This document shows, piece after piece, positions 7,454 to 9,992 of a DNA stretch of 9,992 bases. The position numbers were made by a program, and so were the translations under genes. The stretch comes from JABWBR01 sp036741235 (lineage in GTDB: Bacteria > Bacteroidota > Bacteroidia > Chitinophagales > Saprospiraceae): NCBI GenBank assembly GCA_036741235.1, contig DAINSQ010000169.1:1-9992 (forward strand). The letters are read 5' to 3'. Numbering within the stretch: the stretch's first letter is position 1; each line of letters starts with the position of its first letter. The notes beneath the pieces are model-generated. The model ran no database searches and had not been told where the DNA came from. It saw only the letters and a list, made by a program, of their open reading frames with translations.

Positions 7454-7780
7454 TCAGCCAAGTTTTTCAATTTTGGTAGGGTGAGATAATTTGAAGTCTA
7501 CTGATTTTTCCCACCACTTATAGCCCTTCAGGTAGCCTTTTACCCTGGCATCAAAAGCCACTGATTCACCAGGTTGCAAGTGTAAAGCGTTCCAGGCTTT
7601 GCAATCGGTAAACCAAATATGATCTGTCACTATTTGCCCGCTATCCGCTAAACGTACGTTTTTAAATAGCAGGGTTGTTAGTTTGTGTGGCCCCCTGTAT
7701 GCGTTTTTCGTTCCGTATCTTTCGAATTCGGCAATAAAACGCAATCGCTTTTCTTCCATCTTTCCAAGTTTTTCACGCAT
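7454..7780 (-). CDS. Small phage-type protein, possibly OB-fold/ssDNA-binding
   Basis: The 108-aa product is predicted to be rich in beta strands: RLRFIAEFERYGTKNAYRG (13-31), then KLTTLLFKNVRLA, IVTDHIWF, and VAFDARVKGYLKGYKW, ending with FKLSHPTKIEKL. This resembles short hypothetical proteins in phages and mobile elements of Firmicutes and Bacteroidota that I recall having the pattern TDHxWF...FDARVKxYxKGY, with an OB-like fold suggested by strand order. That likeness is from memory, not a search. A later ATG at residue 8 (MEEKRLRF) is an alternative start. The gene lies between the primase-like gene and terS, so a role in DNA replication or packaging is a reasonable guess only. Confidence 0.6.
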   Translation of the reverse strand: MREKLGKMEEKRLRFIAEFERYGTKNAYRGPHKLTTLLFKNVRLADSGQIVTDHIWFTDCKAWNALHLQPGESVAFDARVKGYLKGYKWWEKSVDFKLSHPTKIEKLG

Positions 7781-7796
7781 AGCGTTATTGGTGTTT

Positions 7797-7808
7797 GTGG
7801 TTAAAAAA
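7797..7808 (-). promoter_or_regulatory. Leader motif TTTTTTAACCAC before the 108-aa gene
   Basis: Second exact copy of the 12-mer found at 7437-7448, here 16 bases before the start codon at 7780. The rest of the 153-bp interval 7781-7933 shows no gene. It holds only short imperfect inverted repeats and no convincing TAnnTTTG box on the minus strand. Confidence 0.4.
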
Positions 7809-7933
7809 TACTACACCCCCTGAAATTTTATCGTGCGTGTGTGTCCGCCTTGGGCGACGACGTTAGTACGAAACCCTTTGTAAACAACTTGCCCCCATCC
7901 CCTTACACATACAGATATTTGATTATCAATTAG

Positions 7934-8851
7934 TTATTCAACTTCCAGCCCAAAGCGTTCTACTAGATTGCTAACGAGTGGGTTCAACGCTTGGAATACT
8001 GGCAGCACGTCGGCCCCTTCCAGGCCTGCCAGGGCTTGTTCCTGTTCTTCCGTGTTGCACCAATCAAAAGGAATACCGTTGTATTCCAGTACCCCGTTTT
8101 GAGCCACTGTAAAGCCTTCAGGTAGGCTTTGCCCTGCTGCTGTTGTGCTGATAACTTCCAGGCTTTCTTCCATCGCTGGGGCTTGCTGGGGCGCTTCTGT
8201 GCTTTCCTGGGGCTGTTGGTGGACTGTAGTATCGCGTTTGTCAACAATTGTTGACGTTGCTTCTGTGCTTTCCTGGGGCTGTTGGTGGGCTTTGATAAAG
8301 TAGTCGGCTATATCATAGCCCTGTTCCCAGTCGTTGCCCTGGGCTTTGCGTTCCAATAAATCAGAGGTGGTAACATCGCAAACCGTGGCCAGTAGTTTAC
8401 TTTTTTCCTTCCAGGCATCGAAGGCCCCCAAATCCGGGTATAATACAACCTTCCGGCCTTCCAGGGCCTTGTAAACTTCCCTGTCTGTCCACTTTGCGCC
8501 GTTCTTTCCCCCAGTGGCCAGCCATACAAAGGCAGGAAGGAAGCCAGCCATAATTAGCGCCGTTTTTTCGGATTCTACCAGGCAAACCGGCGCTTCAGGG
8601 TAGCGGGTTAAAAGGTGTTCGCCAAAAAGGCATTGCTGCAAATTGGCGTCTTTCAAAACCGCTTTGCCCATGAAAACAACAAAGCTTTCCTTTTCCCCTT
8701 CAGCAGCCTTCAGGCGTCGGCCCGTTCCCGCGTCGTATGCCATTACTTTACATTGGCGTATGTTTCCGGCGCGGTCAACCTGCCAAAAGTCAACCGCATA
8801 CCCCCCGTCGTTTGTCCACTTCTTCGAAGTTCCCAGGTTGTATTCCCTGGC
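7934..8851 (-). CDS. Primase-like protein, C-terminal part with toprim-like region (5' end lost in assembly gap)
   Basis: This is 305 residues without their start, since the 5' end is cut by the Ns at 8852. It opens with EYNLGTSKKW and the segment VMAYDAGTGRRLKAAEGEKESFVVFMGK. A toprim-like part follows: CLVESEKTALI with Glu93, the glycine-rich turn WLATGGKNG (110-118), and VVLYPDLGAFDAWKEK with Asp140 and Asp145. Such proteins (DUF6371/PG0870-like, as I recall) occur in Bacteroidota phages and mobile elements and are thought to act in replication priming. The tail after residue 188 is a Gln/Pro/Glu-rich linker with a duplicated HQQPQESTEA, then an acidic C-terminal domain. A methionine upstream of the Ns in this frame comes from the other sequence end and is not a real start. 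Confidence 0.7.
   Translation of the reverse strand, partial: AREYNLGTSKKWTNDGGYAVDFWQVDRAGNIRQCKVMAYDAGTGRRLKAAEGEKESFVVFMGKAVLKDANLQQCLFGEHLLTRYPEAPVCLVESEKTALIMAGFLPAFVWLATGGKNGAKWTDREVYKALEGRKVVLYPDLGAFDAWKEKSKLLATVCDVTTSDLLERKAQGNDWEQGYDIADYFIKAHQQPQESTEATSTIVDKRDTTVHQQPQESTEAPQQAPAMEESLEVISTTAAGQSLPEGFTVAQNGVLEYNGIPFDWCNTEEQEQALAGLEGADVLPVFQALNPLVSNLVERFGLEVE
8193..8288. repeat. Perfect 30-bp direct repeat pair inside the primase-like gene
   Basis: Bases 8193-8222 and 8259-8288 are identical. The offset is 66 bp, exactly 22 codons, and both encode the peptide HQQPQESTEA in frame. The two copies flank a 16-bp palindrome at 8240-8255. Confidence 0.95.
8240..8255. promoter_or_regulatory. 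Perfect 16-bp palindrome GTCAACAATTGTTGAC between direct repeats
   Basis: The sequence equals its own reverse complement over all 16 bases and lies in the 36-bp spacer between the 30-bp direct repeats. Perfect dyads of this size are typical of operators or initiator-protein sites. Lying within a replication gene of a mobile element, it could be an operator or part of an origin. It may also be chance within a low-complexity linker. Confidence 0.4.
8620..8851. repeat. Homologous segment, left of the gap (copy B)
   Basis: These 232 bases end exactly at the Ns and encode the same 77-residue stretch as 8862-9099, with 59 of 77 residues identical when aligned by hand. The other copy has two extra lysine codons. 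Confidence 0.9.
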
Positions 8852-8861
8852 NNNNNNNNNN
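8852..8861. other. Assembly gap (10 Ns)
   Basis: Ten Ns join two sequence ends. The reading frames on the two sides do not match across ten bases, and both ends encode the same protein region. The ten is therefore a placeholder, not a measured distance. Confidence 0.99.
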
Positions 8862-9099
8862 CCCCAAATAAGCATTGCTGCAAATTGGCGTCTTTCTTCT
8901 TCAAAATCAGTTTACCCATGAAGGCAACAAACTTTTCCTTTTCCCCTTCAGCAGCCTTCAGCCGTCGGCCTGTTGTCGGGTTGTATGCCATTACTTTGGC
9001 CTGCCTTACCTGGCCGCTAATATCTACCTGCCAAAATACCACTGATAGCCCCCCGTCGTTTTGCCACTTCTTCGAAGTTCCCAGGTTGTATTCCTTGAC
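8862..9099. repeat. Homologous segment, right of the gap (copy A)
   Basis: These 238 bases begin exactly at the Ns and are homologous to 8620-8851. They belong to the N-terminal half of the primase-like gene starting at 9501. Confidence 0.9.
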
Positions 9100-9501
9100 A
9101 AGTTCCAGGGCTTTTTCCTGGCCGAATAATTGCACCAGGTAGCGAATGAAATTATTGGCTTCATACTGCTTCTGTGAGGCTTCCAGCAGGCCCCAGGGTA
9201 GAAAATCAATTGGCTTTGGTTGTGTGGCTGTGACTGTTGGCGTGTACGTCGTTTGCCAGGCGTTGGAATCCTTCCAGCTTTCCGGCTGCTGGGGGTTGTC
9301 GGCAAAGTATTTTGCAGGGGGGTAATGATAACCGCAATTGTCAAGGCGGTTGCATTTGCCGACGTGGTGTGCAACATAGGCCCCCCCTGCTTCGGTATCT
9401 ATGTACCGGGTAAACTGTTGAGCTTTCCCACAATTGGGGCAAGTGTGGCGCGTCCTTTGCCCCCGGTAAGGTTCCAATATGTAGCGGCGGTGCGAATTCA
9501 T
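8862..9501 (-). CDS. Primase-like protein, N-terminal part with zinc finger (3' end lost in assembly gap)
   Basis: This has 213 complete residues from the ATG at 9501 and stops one base into the next codon at the Ns. The N terminus RRYILEPYRGQRTRHTCPNC begins a zinc-binding region with Cys21, Cys24, Cys50 and Cys56, followed by NCGYHYPP. This arrangement is found in Bacteroidota DUF6371-type primase-like proteins and resembles the zinc ribbon of bacterial and phage primases. From about residue 134 it continues with VKEYNLGTSKKW and VMAYNPTTGRRLKAAEGEKEKF, the stretch repeated on the far side of the gap. Spliced to the 7934-8851 part it would give about 441 aa, a complete protein. The start lies two bases after the TAG of the 152-aa gene, so the two are translationally coupled. 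Confidence 0.78.
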
Positions 9502-9503
9502 GG

Positions 9504-9962
9504 CTACACAAATTTGAGGGTAAACGGCTTTTGGCCGCTTGCGCTTATCACTCCAAATATCTGGCCGCTTTCAGTCGCTAACAACTCCCCCGGCGGTTCC
9601 TGGGCCTGGGCTGCAAAATCTTCTGTTATCCCCACTTCAGCGGCTGCCAGGGCGTCGGCTTCCATCGTTTGGGCGTTGTGTTCGTTCCAATAGATTGGGA
9701 AGTCAATTTCAACAATTGTAGCGGTTGCAACGTGTTCGGCCTGTTCCAGGTAGCGTTTGAGTTCTTCCAGGCCCTGGGCGTCAAATAGTACGCTTATAGA
9801 AGCCTGGGCGGCCTGCTGTTCATCACTGGAAAGAAACGGCCAATCAATAAACATGGCATCGCATTCCGGGCGCTGGGCCTTCATACTCAAATTGTGATAG
9901 GTTAAAATATCGCCGTTGCGTGTTGTGGCTTTTACCAGGTAGCGTTCAGTTGTTTGATTCAT
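9504..9962 (-). CDS. Unknown 152-aa acidic protein, first of the visible element operon
   Basis: I do not recognise this protein. It opens MNQTTERYLVKATTRNGDILTYHNLSM, a probable beta hairpin. A helical, Gln/Ala-rich middle follows (SSDEQQAAQASISVLFDAQGLEELKRYLEQAE, about 45-76). A strand VATATIVEIDFPIYWNEH and an acidic Ala-rich tail that ends with a short beta stretch (GQIFGVISASGQKPFTLKFV) complete it. No membrane segment or signal peptide is visible. Its stop is two bases from the start of the zinc-finger primase-like gene, so a shared replication role is likely by position alone. The leader contains no Shine-Dalgarno. The promoter, if any, lies beyond the window edge. Confidence 0.7.
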   Translation of the reverse strand: MNQTTERYLVKATTRNGDILTYHNLSMKAQRPECDAMFIDWPFLSSDEQQAAQASISVLFDAQGLEELKRYLEQAEHVATATIVEIDFPIYWNEHNAQTMEADALAAAEVGITEDFAAQAQEPPGELLATESGQIFGVISASGQKPFTLKFV

Positions 9963-9992
9963 GGCATTTGATTTTTACGTTAATAGTTGGCA

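Larger units (their letters stand above)
6867..9992. mobile_element. Candidate phage satellite or prophage remnant next to tRNA-Gln (open at the right edge)
   Basis: Everything from the tRNA 3' end to the window edge is on the minus strand and carries phage- or plasmid-type genes: a primase-like protein with zinc finger and toprim-like part, a 108-aa phage-type small protein, and a P27-family terminase small subunit as the last gene. A tRNA 3' end is a common integrase target. No integrase, capsid, portal or terminase large subunit gene and no second att copy can be seen, so the boundaries are inferred. A phage satellite (PICI-like) explains the orphan terS best; a decayed prophage is the alternative. 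Confidence 0.55.

Noticed and set aside
7781..7933. Small gene or structured RNA in the 153-bp interval
   Set aside because: Only short, imperfect inverted repeats (such as TTGTAAACAA at 7878) and no convincing start-stop pair with coding character.
8615..9142. Plus-strand open frames running through the Ns
   Set aside because: They cross the placeholder gap and are antisense to the zinc-finger/toprim gene on both sides, so they have no biological meaning.
7934..9501. A single fused gene reading across the gap
   Set aside because: The frames differ across ten bases and the same protein region would occur twice. The two sides are annotated as separate partial genes instead.

Overview
The window looks like a Bacteroidota chromosome segment, probably from a Saprospiria- or Chitinophagia-like lineage (an inference, since no marker gene is present). 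The reasons are the two-gene cluster of secreted imidazolonepropionase-like amidohydrolases, start codons with A/T-rich leaders and little Shine-Dalgarno signal, a TAnnTTTG-type -7 promoter box ahead of the tRNA, and a primase-like protein of a type I associate with Bacteroidota mobile elements. A run of ten Ns at 8852-8861 shows that this is a draft scaffold, possibly metagenomic.

Left part (1-4499): an octamer repeat array and its inverted counterpart (1-169) end six bases from the stop codon of a 426-aa secreted amidohydrolase (176-1456, minus). Upstream of it in the same transcription unit is a 995-aa secreted protein with two amidohydrolase domains in tandem (1512-4499, minus). Only the C-terminal domain of the large protein keeps the metal-binding HxH and the other ligands. 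Its N-terminal half and the whole 426-aa protein have lost them. Middle part (4500-6705): a divergent intergenic region carries a second inverted repeat array, built from decamers (4553-4606). It is followed by a two-gene plus-strand operon for a YdjM-type membrane-bound putative metal-dependent hydrolase and a large polytopic membrane protein of unknown function.

Right part (6706-9992): a promoter, a tRNA-Gln(TTG) gene and a strong hairpin terminator mark a boundary. Beyond it, all genes lie on the minus strand and look phage- or satellite-derived. In transcription order they are an unknown 152-aa protein, a zinc-finger plus toprim-like primase-type protein (interrupted by the assembly gap), a 108-aa protein that may be an OB-fold/phage accessory protein, and a P27-family terminase small subunit. 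The terminase small subunit is the last gene before the tRNA, and no large subunit follows it. A replication gene followed by an orphan terS at the edge of a tRNA-inserted element is the layout of phage satellites (PICI-like islands). This is the most interesting hypothesis in the window. No integrase or second attachment site is visible, so the element must continue past the right edge if the idea is right.

The assembly gap needs care. The two sequence ends that meet at the Ns encode the same 77-79 residue stretch at about 77% protein identity. The primase-like locus is therefore either two tandem paralogues with unresolved sequence between them, or a chimeric join of two related elements.
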